Assembly (NCBI RefSeq): GCF_003479405.1
Contig: NZ_QUHB01000005.1
Coordinates: forward strand, 62,001-126,000
Reading direction: 5' to 3'
Source: Eubacterium sp. AF16-48
Lineage (GTDB): Bacteria > Bacillota > Clostridia > Lachnospirales > Lachnospiraceae
Length of the DNA: 64,000 nucleotides
In this document: positions 7,201-14,543 of the stretch, piece by piece
Numbering within the stretch: position 1 is the stretch's first letter
Layout: the number at the start of each line of letters is the position of its first letter
The notes under the pieces: generated by a model
The model's input: only the letters and a program-made list of their open reading frames with translations
Told to the model about the DNA's origin: nothing
Database searches by the model: none
Program-made: the position numbers and the translations under genes

Positions 7201-9666
7201 TCCATAAGGAATTGCAATGGAAACTGCATGTCCCTTATCATCGGATGTGATTGTTGTTGCTCCGTTTTCCCCGATTACTACCGGAGTTGCCTTGTCAAAG
7301 TCATAACTTCCATCTGCCTTTACAGGTAAAGATGATTTCAAATAAGCTGTAAACTCTGCACCTGCAAGCAGTCCTGCTTCAGTATCATCGCCATTGTCAG
7401 ATACCTTGATAAGCTGGAATGGCTGCTTGATTACCTGCTCTGCTGAAGTTGTACTTCTTGATACCTCTGCTACAAGGTCTCCCTCATAATCACATACCAC
7501 ATCATGTTCCTCTTCGTCTAAGAGATACCCCTCTGATGGAGTGATTTCCTTTACATAATAATTTCCAAGGTAAAGGTTATTGACCTCTGCCTCTCCATTC
7601 TTATCTGTTGTAAGTGTTGCTACAAGGTCACCTGCTTTGAATACGACTCCTGTTGCTCCGTCCGGATGCACGATATCGTTTCTTGCATAAAGACCATAAA
7701 CTGCACCTTCAAGGCTTGCATCTCCCTGGGCAACTGCCTTGCCTGATTCCTTGTCTACCTTGTAGATATGAATCTTTGCTGTCGTTCTGTCATTCACAAA
7801 TGTATGACTGAATGATGCCTTTGCCTGTGTTTCAGGTAATACATTGAAATTGAAGCTGTAAACATCTTTACTGTTTCTGATATACGCATATGGTGCCTGT
7901 GTCTCTGATACATAATATCCGTTAGAGATTGGCAGATCCGCGCTGTAGCTTGCCTTTCCGTCCTCACCTGTAGTTACTGTCTCAAGAGCTGTACCCTTTG
8001 TCACAATAACCTGTCCGGCATAGTTTTTGATGTCATTTCCGGCATAAAGTGTGTACTTGCCGCCTTCAAGAGGGTTCTCTGTGTCAGAGTCCTTCTTTAC
8101 GACAGATACATCCGCTTTCTGTCTTGTATTCTCAATCGTAGTTGATTCATACTGGACTGTCACAGTCTGGTGCTTATACTCAACTGCTACTGTCTGAGGT
8201 GTGGTATTGATTGTATATCCGTCAATGCTCTTAATCTCAGTAATCACATAAGTTCCAAGATGAAGGTCAGATAATACCACCTGTCCGTCAGTTCCTGTTG
8301 TTAGGCTTTCTGCTACAACATCGCCAGCACTATACACCTTTGTACCATCTGCCTTGTAGATATCTGCCCCGGCAGTTACCTTGAATGCTGCTCCGGAAAG
8401 CTTCTTTTTCTCATAGGTGAAATTGCTTCCATTCCATGAGCTAAGCACCTCACCCTCTTTATAGATTGTGATTGCTCCAAGCTGCTCTTTATCTGTTGCA
8501 GAGATTCCCGTTGTCTGTCCTGCTTTTACAGTAAGTGTATGAACCTTACCGGAAAGGACATATCCCTTTGGTGCGGTAATTTCTTTTACATAATAAGTGC
8601 CTGCAACAAGTGCAGCTGACTTTGCATATCCGTTTCCATCTGTTGTCATGGTCTGTACTCTGTTTGTGCATCCGCTGTCAGAATAGATTCCATAAACTGC
8701 ACCGGAAAGCTTCACTCCGCTTGACTCATCTGTCTTTGTAAGCTCACCATATCCGATGTTCTCTGTCTTGACCTTGATATAGGCTTTGACAGGATCTGCT
8801 GTCGGTCTTTCAGAAATAAACTCCTGATATCCGCTTTTTCCTGTAAGCCAGAATACACAGCTTGATGTTGTCTCAACCTTGCCTGCATTGGATGTGAATG
8901 TTCCTGTTGTAGCTGTAGTATTCACACTCGTTGAAGATATGGTAATACTGTTGCCATTCTTATCAACAGAATATCCGCTGATGCCAAAATCAAAATCCGA
9001 TAAAACACCATTGCTGTCATATAATGTTGTTTCAAATCTCTGACTTCCCTCATTCCACTTCAGCTCATAAGTTGGTGCCTCACTGGTTCTGCGTGATGCA
9101 AAACTTGGAAGTGTTGCATTGTAGGAGCTGCTGATATTGTCCCTGAGTCTCTCATAATAACTGTATGAAGAATCAGGACTTGGTGCTGTGTTGCAGAGCT
9201 TTCTCGCTGCCGAATCACCACTTCCAGTTCCAAAAATATCTGCTACAATTACCCATACCATTGCCTGAGTTGCGATATACTCATCACACTGGCTGTTGCT
9301 TGGTGCCGCCTTTTGTGTACTGTTAAACCCATAATAAAGGCAGTAACTTAAAAGCTTTCTCTGCTGTGCTGACATTGATGTGCTTGCATCATCGTAGCTG
9401 TTCATAAGCTGACCGCCATCTGCTCTTAATCCGAAATTCATACAATATGCCGAATTTCCGTCAAGAATTGAATACAGAATCTTGCCATGATTAAATCCGG
9501 GCTTTAGCTCACTTACTTCTCCGGAATTTTTGACTGATGCATTCCAGAACGCAATATTTGCCTGCGGACTGGCTGCAAATGCTGTTGTACCATTCGTAAA
9601 GAGTGTTCCAACCAGTGTGAGCATAGCCATAAATCCTGCCATAAAACGCTTTAGTTTCTGTTTCAT
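4288..9666 (-). CDS. LPXTG-anchored thioester adhesin with SpaA/Cna-B repeats
   Basis: 1,792 residues from the ATG at 9664-9666, which has AAGGAGG 9 bases upstream. A nine-codon longer frame has no ribosome site. Residues 1-32 form a signal peptide. A thioester domain follows, with the cross-linking pair Cys75 (AYCMNFG) and Gln134 (ATQAMVW, the TQXA motif). About 13 SpaA/Cna-B type domains follow, most starting with a K-containing strand (TKTD, VKKD, IEKTD) and ending in an E-containing motif, as expected for self-formed isopeptide bonds. The tail is LPQTGDNANP, a membrane helix and RGRKKKNKQ, a standard sortase A-type signal. Thioester domains bond covalently to host surfaces. No sortase lies next to it. 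It is large cargo carried by the mobile element. Confidence 0.92.
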   Translation of the reverse strand: MKQKLKRFMAGFMAMLTLVGTLFTNGTTAFAASPQANIAFWNASVKNSGEVSELKPGFNHGKILYSILDGNSAYCMNFGLRADGGQLMNSYDDASTSMSAQQRKLLSYCLYYGFNSTQKAAPSNSQCDEYIATQAMVWVIVADIFGTGSGDSAARKLCNTAPSPDSSYSYYERLRDNISSSYNATLPSFASRRTSEAPTYELKWNEGSQRFETTLYDSNGVLSDFDFGISGYSVDKNGNSITISSTSVNTTATTGTFTSNAGKVETTSSCVFWLTGKSGYQEFISERPTADPVKAYIKVKTENIGYGELTKTDESSGVKLSGAVYGIYSDSGCTNRVQTMTTDGNGYAKSAALVAGTYYVKEITAPKGYVLSGKVHTLTVKAGQTTGISATDKEQLGAITIYKEGEVLSSWNGSNFTYEKKKLSGAAFKVTAGADIYKADGTKVYSAGDVVAESLTTGTDGQVVLSDLHLGTYVITEIKSIDGYTINTTPQTVAVEYKHQTVTVQYESTTIENTRQKADVSVVKKDSDTENPLEGGKYTLYAGNDIKNYAGQVIVTKGTALETVTTGEDGKASYSADLPISNGYYVSETQAPYAYIRNSKDVYSFNFNVLPETQAKASFSHTFVNDRTTAKIHIYKVDKESGKAVAQGDASLEGAVYGLYARNDIVHPDGATGVVFKAGDLVATLTTDKNGEAEVNNLYLGNYYVKEITPSEGYLLDEEEHDVVCDYEGDLVAEVSRSTTSAEQVIKQPFQLIKVSDNGDDTEAGLLAGAEFTAYLKSSLPVKADGSYDFDKATPVVIGENGATTITSDDKGHAVSIAIPYGTYVVVESKTPHNMKTIKPFEVKIKENHPTEPQTWRVFLDREFTAKLRVIKKDSDTKQTVLVPNAEFKIFNIDKNEYVKQYTTYPSKVEHTSFFTDEDGDLILPEALKIGNYRIEEVSAPFGYVVNDKYVNISVDTDTAFETDGDTNDAIITVEYSDAPAVGELTVEKKGEVLDGFKGGLLASSYEKEFVYKEGSLAGAKFKVYAAEDIYTADNQKDADGNRIKYYSKGDLVTTLTTGKDGKATAKNLPLGQYRVVEVEAPYGYVLNPNEQKVTFTYVDDKTPVIKESLTFSDDRQKLDMSVTKLDAEDNTPIAGAVFGLYADEDIKNADGRVIIEKGTLLEKATSDENGKIAFVKNYPFAKYVARELVKPAGYVTNEEAVNFDTKYQGQDVKTAVYNSEYKNTPTTFEFTKTDITSGAELTGATLTVLDKDGNVVDTWTSDAKEAHVIKRLVVGEIYTLREEFAPYGYLKAADIQFTVEDTGKVQHVEMKDEVPTGSIVINKDGEFVTDTTLMKGYWYDFIFNFFKDSLAGVTFDVYAKEDIVSADGLDTVYHKAGDKVATIVTNDKGIARIDDLPLGRYYLVETKTIDGFVLDDTPIEADLSYIDQNTKVVFAGMDVTNERQKVQITVTKTDSETKEALEGAVFGLFAKEDIVNKDGKVIVKADTQIERTVTGKDGKAAFTSDLPLGQYYVKEIEAPKGYVKSDKIFDVDASYQGDKVKVIEFEAAFENAPIKVEISKTDITGEKELPGAKLSVIDADGKLVESWTSEAGKTYMIERLPVGKYTLREESAPYGYKVAKDVTFEVKETAEIQKVSMKDEQAVGKIVIEKTDKVTGKPIEGVVFEVRDKDGKVLDTLTTDKNGHAESKELPICTYNEDGSFKEDIHYTVVETKAADGYILDETAHDVTLRYDDNAPDVVVTTLKLVNVPTEPKLPQTGDNANPLLYLGIGALALITGVGVGLRGRKKKNKQ

Positions 9667-9693
9667 GTGCTCTTTCCTCCTTAATTTACGCAT

Positions 9694-9731
9694 AAAAAAA
9701 GAAAGACATAAGTTTATGGCTTACATCTTTC
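9694..9731 (-). terminator. Intrinsic terminator after the lipoprotein gene
   Basis: A stem with arms 9701-9712 and 9720-9731 (GAAAGAYRTAAG type) is followed, in the minus-strand transcript, by seven U. It ends the transcript of the lipoprotein gene and leaves the adhesin with its own promoter or readthrough. Confidence 0.8.
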
Positions 9732-9757
9732 TTCCTTCTGCTTCTATTCGTTTTTAT

Positions 9758-10546
9758 TTATCTGTGACATCGAAACTCGTAATAGTCTGTGCCGCCTGTC
9801 GTGTAAACTCCATCATAACTGATGTAGAATACCGGATCTGTTTCCAAAAGTAACATACTTGCAATATATTCTGCGATTGCATCCTCAGATGATAACCGCT
9901 GTCCATCAATGGTACTTGCTTTGTTAAGGTCTGTCTCTACAAACACACTATAATAAGAGCCTTCCATACCATCGTAAGGATAATACTCATTGTACTCTTC
10001 CTGCGTGATACTGCCATCATTCAAATGGTTCTGTAAATTCTGCTGTGTGGTAATCATTCCTCCTGCCTGACACTTTGCTGTTGCAAGTGACACAACATTC
10101 TGTGGACTGTATGCCACGGATGCAGGCTGTGGGTTGCTCACATTGTCTTTCGGACTGTCTGTAGTCTGACCACCATTACCTGCATTACTCTGATTTCCGC
10201 CAGCTTCCTCATTATCATTTACAGGAGCTTTCTGTTCCGGCTCGTCATTCTGCTTTGGCTTTTCTTCCTGCTTTGAAGCAGTTTTATTATCTGCGGATCG
10301 GTTATCTTCTTTATCAGTCTTCTCTTCTGAATCTTTAGCCTCGGCAATATCTTTCTCTGTCTCATCACTTCCAGCTTCGGTTGTGACCTCTGTGACAGCT
10401 TCCGTTGCCATTGCTACTTCTTCAGTTGGCTTTACGCTTTCCGTCTGTTTCTCTGTCTGATTATCAGCCTTTTCCTTACCACCATTACAGGCAGCCATTG
10501 AAAAGACCAGTACTGCGGATAATAAGATAATACTTATCTTCTTCAT
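9758..10546 (-). CDS. Putative lipoprotein, 262 aa
   Basis: The start chosen is the ATG at 10544-10546, giving MKKISIILLSAVLVFSMAAC with a lipobox Cys at residue 20; a frame reaching 10642 would bury the signal peptide. The next ~140 residues are a disordered linker rich in Glu, Lys, Thr and Asn, suited to spanning the cell wall. A folded C-terminal domain of about 110 residues follows (SLATAKCQAGGMIT to YYEFRCHR), with two Cys that could pair. I do not recognise this domain. It is carried beside the adhesin and may be a surface accessory factor, which is an inference. Only a weak GGGTGATTACT ribosome site is seen. Confidence 0.7.
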   Translation of the reverse strand: MKKISIILLSAVLVFSMAACNGGKEKADNQTEKQTESVKPTEEVAMATEAVTEVTTEAGSDETEKDIAEAKDSEEKTDKEDNRSADNKTASKQEEKPKQNDEPEQKAPVNDNEEAGGNQSNAGNGGQTTDSPKDNVSNPQPASVAYSPQNVVSLATAKCQAGGMITTQQNLQNHLNDGSITQEEYNEYYPYDGMEGSYYSVFVETDLNKASTIDGQRLSSEDAIAEYIASMLLLETDPVFYISYDGVYTTGGTDYYEFRCHR

Positions 10547-10683
10547 AGTAATCACCCATCCCTTCTCCGCAAGAGGGACGGGCTTTGTGTTCCGTGCCAT
10601 CCACCCTTGCAGTGAACTATTTATCTGTAATGCACGGGACACATAGGACTGTCCCGTATTCTGTGCATCTTAAACTCCTTTCA

Positions 10684-10767
10684 TTATACCAGCTCTCTTA
10701 TTTTAAAGAAATACTGCATAAGTCTTCTGTTTTTCTTATAATTTAAGAATAAACCCTTTACCTGCAT
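10684..10767 (-). CDS. 27-aa basic peptide of the mobile element
   Basis: A short frame starts MQVKGLFLNYKKNRRLMQY and ends IRELV. Its ATG (10765-10767) follows AGGAGGTGAGCGA, a strong ribosome site, which a random frame would be unlikely to have. It is strongly basic in the middle. A longer frame to 11046 exists but its first part shadows two other genes. Function unknown. It directly follows the 57-aa membrane protein. Confidence 0.5.
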   Translation of the reverse strand: MQVKGLFLNYKKNRRLMQYFFKIRELV

Positions 10768-10781
10768 TCGCTCACCTCCTC

Positions 10782-10955
10782 TCAGAATGTGCCCATTCTT
10801 ACGAATGAAAGAAATACCCTTGCCACCATTGCGAATAGAAGAAGAATTATTCTGGCAAGTCCTAAGACCAGCTTCAAAGCTCCAAGAATTATCCTTAATA
10901 TCCACTTGAGTATCTCTAAAATCACTGTTCCTACGGCTCCCATAACTCTTCTCAT
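10782..10955 (-). CDS. Small membrane protein, 57 aa
   Basis: The ATG at 10953-10955 follows AAAGGAGACTGATT. The product is almost entirely hydrophobic (GTVILEILKWILRIILGALK, then LGLARIILLLFAMVARVFL) with regularly spaced Arg and Lys, giving two amphipathic or membrane helices. Small proteins of this style are common in Clostridial integrative elements next to ParM-like genes. Function unknown. It starts 6 bases before the stop of the 149-aa gene upstream, so it is in the same operon. Confidence 0.7.
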   Translation of the reverse strand: MRRVMGAVGTVILEILKWILRIILGALKLVLGLARIILLLFAMVARVFLSFVRMGTF

Positions 10956-10960
10956 AATAA

Positions 10961-11410
10961 TCAGTCTCCTTTCGACATCCATCCCATTGCAAGACCTGCA
11001 ACATCTGCATCGTCCATAACATCTTCTGTAAGTTCTTGTGCTTCACTATTGGCTGCCTGCATAATTACCGGCTGACCAACATTCATCCCGGATATCACTC
11101 CGCCTAACAGCTTTATTACCTCTTTTCTAGCCTCATTGGTTGCTGCTTCAATGACTTCTTCCTTAATGTCATCAATATCTTCTGACCGGATATATTCAGC
11201 CCTCTCTTTTTCCTTCTTCTTGATAACAAAGGTTTCTTTTCCATAATTATCAATGTAAAACTGAATCGCATCTATGATGAACTGATTCTTAGATTTGAAA
11301 ATCTTTGGATCAAGGTTCTGAATCACATCATTGATTTTCACATGCTGAGGATTGCTCATGTTGAGGCGGACAGAAGTTTTTACTTCATATTCAAGTCTTC
11401 TTCCCATCAT
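10961..11410 (-). CDS. ParR-like ribbon-helix-helix partner of the ParM homologue
   Basis: 149 residues. The first ~60 residues fit a ribbon-helix-helix DNA-binding domain: EVKTSVRLNM (beta strand), then KIFKSKNQFIIDAIQFYI (helices). The rest is acidic and helical (EDIDDIKEEVIEAATNEARK) and ends in an acidic tail, as in ParR proteins whose C-terminus contacts the ParM filament. It is encoded 8 bases downstream of the ParM-like gene. The assignment rests on gene order and fold pattern, not on identity. Segregation of an excised circular element is the likely role. Confidence 0.6.
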   Translation of the reverse strand: MMGRRLEYEVKTSVRLNMSNPQHVKINDVIQNLDPKIFKSKNQFIIDAIQFYIDNYGKETFVIKKKEKERAEYIRSEDIDDIKEEVIEAATNEARKEVIKLLGGVISGMNVGQPVIMQAANSEAQELTEDVMDDADVAGLAMGWMSKGD

Positions 11411-11418
11411 CTGCCTCC

Positions 11419-12339
11419 TTATGATAATCGCTTAGTGCTTTTAAGTCCCATCGTGGCAAGCTGTTCATATCCTCTTGCATTTGCCTTTACATCAAGGTTA
11501 TAGGAAATGTTCTTTGCATCGTGACTGCCAAAATTCTTCATCACAACTGCCCCGCCACCGACAAATACAATCGGTGTAGTCTTTAAGTTATATCCAAACT
11601 CACGGATTGAGTTATATACCTTATCAACAAAATCCTCTATCTCTGCCTTGATAATGGCAAAGTATTCATCATCAATATCTGACCTGCCATATCGCATGAT
11701 GTTCTGTATCTCTGACTCGTCTACCTCTCCGTTAAGCTGTCTTACACACTGCTCATTGATAGAACGCATACAGGTAATAAGACCTTTTGGAATCGTCACA
11801 CACTTTGATTCATCCGGTGACTTGTTGATTACCGGCATAATGTCGATTGTCCAGCTTCCAATATCTACTATCAGTGTTTTCTTTGCCATAGCAGGAATCT
11901 TGTCCACTACTGCTGCATAGCACTGAGGAAATACTGCCACATCATCAATTTCAATATGATATGACTCATTCTCATATTTGAAGCTTACACGCTTATTCTT
12001 TGTCAGGTACTTGATAAAATCATTCTTCTCTGCTCCAAATCTTGTAAGTGGAAGTCCTACAGCAAGAAATACCTTTGCCTCTGCAAGACCTCTTCTTTTA
12101 AGTTCCTTGGCAACTGCTGCAAGAGTGAGAAGATAAAAGCTGTCATCTTCGACCTTTGTATCCTTTACTTCCTGCCTCACAGCTCCAACCTTATAGAACT
12201 TTCCTTCATACTCAAGTACATCGCCGAAAAGTGCCGGAGTTGTTGTAATCTCCTTAACACCTGTGACAAATACCTGAGAGATTGTTTTCATCATTGACCA
12301 TCCATGATCAATGCCGATTACTTCTAACTTGTTATTCAT
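11419..12339 (-). CDS. ParM/StbA-like actin family protein
   Basis: 306 residues from the ATG at 12337-12339 (AAAGGATG about 11 bases upstream). Other possible starts are the ATG at 12381 and a GTG at 12390. Actin-fold motifs are present: phosphate-1 GIDHGWSMMKT, phosphate-2 LIVDIGSWTIDIM and the adenosine loop IVFVGGGAVVMK. ParM-type proteins form filaments that push DNA copies apart. Together with the ribbon-helix-helix gene after it, this looks like a type II partition cassette on the mobile element. A centromere-like site would be expected nearby, perhaps in the noncoding region at 12836-13272. Confidence 0.8.
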   Translation of the reverse strand: MNNKLEVIGIDHGWSMMKTISQVFVTGVKEITTTPALFGDVLEYEGKFYKVGAVRQEVKDTKVEDDSFYLLTLAAVAKELKRRGLAEAKVFLAVGLPLTRFGAEKNDFIKYLTKNKRVSFKYENESYHIEIDDVAVFPQCYAAVVDKIPAMAKKTLIVDIGSWTIDIMPVINKSPDESKCVTIPKGLITCMRSINEQCVRQLNGEVDESEIQNIMRYGRSDIDDEYFAIIKAEIEDFVDKVYNSIREFGYNLKTTPIVFVGGGAVVMKNFGSHDAKNISYNLDVKANARGYEQLATMGLKSTKRLS

Positions 12340-12390
12340 GTGTTTTGCACATCCTTTCTTCTTAAACAGCCACTTGAACATCTTAACCAC

Positions 12391-12645
12391 CTACTTTCCT
12401 ATCAGCTTTCGCATACAAGGAAAACAATAACCATTCCCTCGATAATATGGACATCCGACACATTCCGTCGGAAGTTTCTGTTCCTTTTTCTTAGATGGTT
12501 TACAACATGTTCCATTGGCACATCTGTTGTTATGTCCCCAGAAGAATCTACAATGCATACAATCTTTTAATTCTCTTTCAAGCTTTTCTTCTGGAGATAC
12601 AAACCTGCGTTTCTTATGCTTATCTCTTTTTTCAACTGTTCCCAC
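12391..12645 (-). CDS. Cys-rich small protein, possible zinc ribbon
   Basis: 84 residues from the GTG at 12643-12645, chosen because GGGAGGAG lies 7 bases upstream. An upstream TTG would add 7 residues without a site. The protein has Cys pairs: CMHCRFFWGHNNRC, NGTCC, ECVGCPYY and YCFPCMRK. The spacing fits one or two zinc-binding ribbons. The N-terminus is very basic (EKRDKHKKRRF). The start overlaps the end of the 48-aa membrane protein gene. Function unknown; similar short Cys-rich proteins occur near partition genes in integrative elements. Confidence 0.65.
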   Translation of the reverse strand: MGTVEKRDKHKKRRFVSPEEKLERELKDCMHCRFFWGHNNRCANGTCCKPSKKKEQKLPTECVGCPYYRGNGYCFPCMRKLIGK

Positions 12646-12784
12646 CAGAGCTCTCCTCCCTTCCAAGGAGTGATTGCTCTCTTATCTGTTCCATTGTCCT
12701 GTCCGACTCTCCTGCCGTCCTAGCTAACGAATACAATACGATAAGAACAATAATTATTAATGCTATGCTAAATCCCATCACCAC
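12632..12784 (-). CDS. Small single-pass membrane protein (about 48-50 aa)
   Basis: The frame reads MGFSIALIIIVLIVLYSLAR, then a polar tail (TMEQIREQSLLGREESSGG). GGAGG at 12790-12794 can serve the GTG codons at 12784 and 12781 or the ATG at 12778; the GTG at 12781 has the best spacing (8). It has one N-terminal membrane helix with the tail inside. The last 14 bases overlap the next gene, so the two are probably coupled. It is the first gene of the minus-strand operon that contains parM. Confidence 0.6.
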   Translation of the reverse strand: MVMGFSIALIIIVLIVLYSLARTAGESDRTMEQIREQSLLGREESSGGNS

Positions 12785-13327
12785 TTTATCCTCCTTCAAA
12801 TTAGTTGCCATATAGACAGAATTTGAATTTGGAAGTGATATAGTCTACATGGCTATGCTTAACGCTAAGCATGTAGGTACACGCCAGTCTTCTAGACTCC
12901 TATATCGCCCCGTGTACAAAGAGGTGTTCTCACCTCCGGGAGTTACAGACGAGCCACAAAATGTGTTTCACGACGCCCTTCTGAATTATCAGAAGCACTA
13001 TCTCCTCTTTTAGCCTTTTGAGGATAAGGACGAACTTCTCGCCCTCTGTGGTTAATTATCCTTACGCAACATGCCTATTCCTTTTACCAGATTTCCATCC
13101 AGCTTCTCGCCCTTCATCTTTCAATCCATCAGACTACTAATATGATAGCTGTGACTTTCATCCTCCAGGTACATGCCCCGTAATTTTACTACCTACAGAT
13201 ACTCTGCAGTGCAAACTACTTTGCAAATCTGTAACTGATTATTCAATTGTTATGTCCAATCTCTCTTGGACAATTGATATTCTACAATGCACTTTAATTT
13301 TACGGAAGTGACACCACTGGTGTATTT
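12785..13327. ncRNA. Structured noncoding region of the mobile element (candidate RNA, parC or oriT)
   Basis: 543 bases without a credible gene. Nested and crossing complementary segments are visible: 12836-12843 with 12900-12907, crossing 12877-12883 with 12911-12917 (pseudoknot topology); hairpins 12855-12872 (ATGCTTA/TAAGCAT), 12886-12898 (AGTCT/AGACT), 12921-12936 (GAGGTG/CACCTC), 12979-12995 (CTTCTGA/TCAGAAG), 13210-13225 (TGCAAA/TTTGCA inside CAGAT/ATCTG) and 13253-13272 (TGTCCAA/TTGGACA). An 11-base word CTTCTCGCCCT occurs twice. It could be a stand-alone RNA, a long 5' leader of the parM operon, the centromere of the ParM/ParR pair, or oriT. The strand is not proven. Confidence 0.5.
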
Positions 13328-13612
13328 TTACGAATTTTCACCAGTTTTTGGTGTATTTGTCATTTCCTTTAATTTGTTCCATGTATGCTTAGGCAGTTCT
13401 CTTGCCGGCTCTCTGAATCGTTCAAGATATTTTTCAAATAATTCCGTATTGATTAATGCTGAATTACCGACTTTATAGACTGCTCCTGCCTCTCTCGCAA
13501 TTACTATGATTCTAGATTTACTTATCCCATAAATAATCGCTCCTTCCTCTGCATTTACAAATTTTTTCATAAAATCCTTTGTATCTGAATAGCACTTATA
13601 TGAGTAACTCAT
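13328..13612 (-). CDS. DUF6462-type small HTH-like protein
   Basis: 94 residues. The core KKFVNAEEGAIIYGISKSRI, REAGAVYKVGNSALINTELF and EKYLERFRE matches the same pattern as the two genes upstream. The fold resembles excisionase-like winged helices: a helix-turn-helix followed by a strand with VGNSALIN. It is probably a small DNA-binding protein of the element. It ends just before an ACACC/GGTGT hairpin. The three paralogues form a tandem cluster, so local duplication is likely. Confidence 0.7.
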   Translation of the reverse strand: MSYSYKCYSDTKDFMKKFVNAEEGAIIYGISKSRIIVIAREAGAVYKVGNSALINTELFEKYLERFREPARELPKHTWNKLKEMTNTPKTGENS

Positions 13613-13615
13613 TCA

Positions 13616-14074
13616 TCAGTCTCCTTTCACATTTGGCAATGGATGTTTCATTTCTGTTGGCGGTTCTCTGAATTGCTCCATATAATCATCAAAAATTTCC
13701 AAATTTATTAATATAGTATTTCCCTTAGCTGTTCCAATCTTATATACAGCACCCGCTGCTCTAGCCATTTCAATAAATCTATGATGCCCTATGCTATATG
13801 TCATTGAAGCTTCCCCAATTCTTACAAACTTCTTTTCTACGATTTTGTTTGAACTAGGCACTCTTGCAAAATGTTTCATAAATTTCATCAACCTTTCCTT
13901 ATGTACTAATATAATCTTTGCAAGCTGATATCTTGCTCCAGCAGCTAATGCTATATCCATTGCCTCATCTCGTGTTACATCTAATAAAGCCATTACTTCA
14001 TCAATACGAATAAATCTTGGTTTTACAATTTCTTTTCTATAGGCACTAACTGAACCACTCAATGTATTTACCAT
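13616..14074 (-). CDS. DUF6462-like protein with two tandem units
   Basis: 152 residues made of two related halves. Unit one is PRFIRIDEVMALLDVTRDEA with GARYQLAKIILVHKERL and MKFMKHF; unit two is KKFVRIGEASMTYSIGHHRF with GAVYKIGTAKGNTILINLEIF and DYMEQFREP. Each half matches the single-unit paralogues on both sides, so this gene is an internal duplication or fusion. A dimer-like DNA-binding module is plausible, as an inference. It lies 3 bases before the next gene in the same operon. Confidence 0.7.
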   Translation of the reverse strand: MVNTLSGSVSAYRKEIVKPRFIRIDEVMALLDVTRDEAMDIALAAGARYQLAKIILVHKERLMKFMKHFARVPSSNKIVEKKFVRIGEASMTYSIGHHRFIEMARAAGAVYKIGTAKGNTILINLEIFDDYMEQFREPPTEMKHPLPNVKGD

Positions 14075-14082
14075 AACATCAC

Positions 14083-14304
14083 CTACTTATAAAACTCAGA
14101 ATCTGTAATATGAAAAGTTTCAAGATACTTATCCAATATTTCTGTATTAACAAGTACAAGCTGACCAATCTTATAACAAGCCTTGGCATCCTTAGCCACT
14201 TCTTGAAATTTTGTCATTCCCATACTGTACATCTTTGCACCATCTGAATATCTTACAAACTTTTTTGCATCCTCATATCTATCTTTTTTCTTTGATTCAT
14301 CCAT
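14083..14304 (-). CDS. DUF6462 family protein
   Basis: 73 residues: KKFVRYSDGAKMYSMGMTKF, then KDAKACYKIGQLVLVNTEIL and DKYLETFHI. This is the canonical single-unit form of the family, with a basic and acidic N-terminal tail. GAAAGGAGCACAGCA precedes the ATG. It is the first gene of a three-gene cluster at the right edge of the mobile element, where excision or regulatory factors are often encoded. The actual function is not established. Confidence 0.75.
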   Translation of the reverse strand: MDESKKKDRYEDAKKFVRYSDGAKMYSMGMTKFQEVAKDAKACYKIGQLVLVNTEILDKYLETFHITDSEFYK

Positions 14305-14358
14305 TGCTGTGCTCCTTTCACTTTGACTTCATAACAAATGACGTATTTTCTCCATAAC

Positions 14359-14404
14359 GCAAAAAAGAGGACATCTTCTAAATTTCTTTAGAAAATGTCC
14401 TCTT
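14359..14404 (-). terminator. Strong hairpin terminator between lysS and the mobile element
   Basis: Arms around AAGAGGACAT and ATGTCCTCTT (14365-14374 and 14395-14404) extend inward through CTTCTAAA/TTTAGAA. In the minus-strand transcript six U follow. It can end transcripts coming from lysS. It lies either just inside the element or just outside; the boundary is not resolved. Confidence 0.8.
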
Positions 14405-14543
14405 AGTAGTTCATATTCGATTGAGTCTTATTCTTTTCAGATTGTGTACTCTTTCATACTGATGTAAATGACTATGCCAAAATACGTCTTTTAATGCGTC
14501 CTTTGACGTACTCAAATGCCTCAATCCCGCATAAACACTAGGT

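Noticed and set aside
10684..11046. A 120-codon frame joining the 27-aa peptide to upstream sequence
   Set aside because: The first three quarters shadow two other genes. Only the last 27 codons have a proper start.
12836..13272. Group II or group I intron, tmRNA or RNase P RNA
   Set aside because: The expected signatures were not found: GUGYG start and domain V for group II, the tmRNA tag region, or GAGGAAAGTCC of RNase P.
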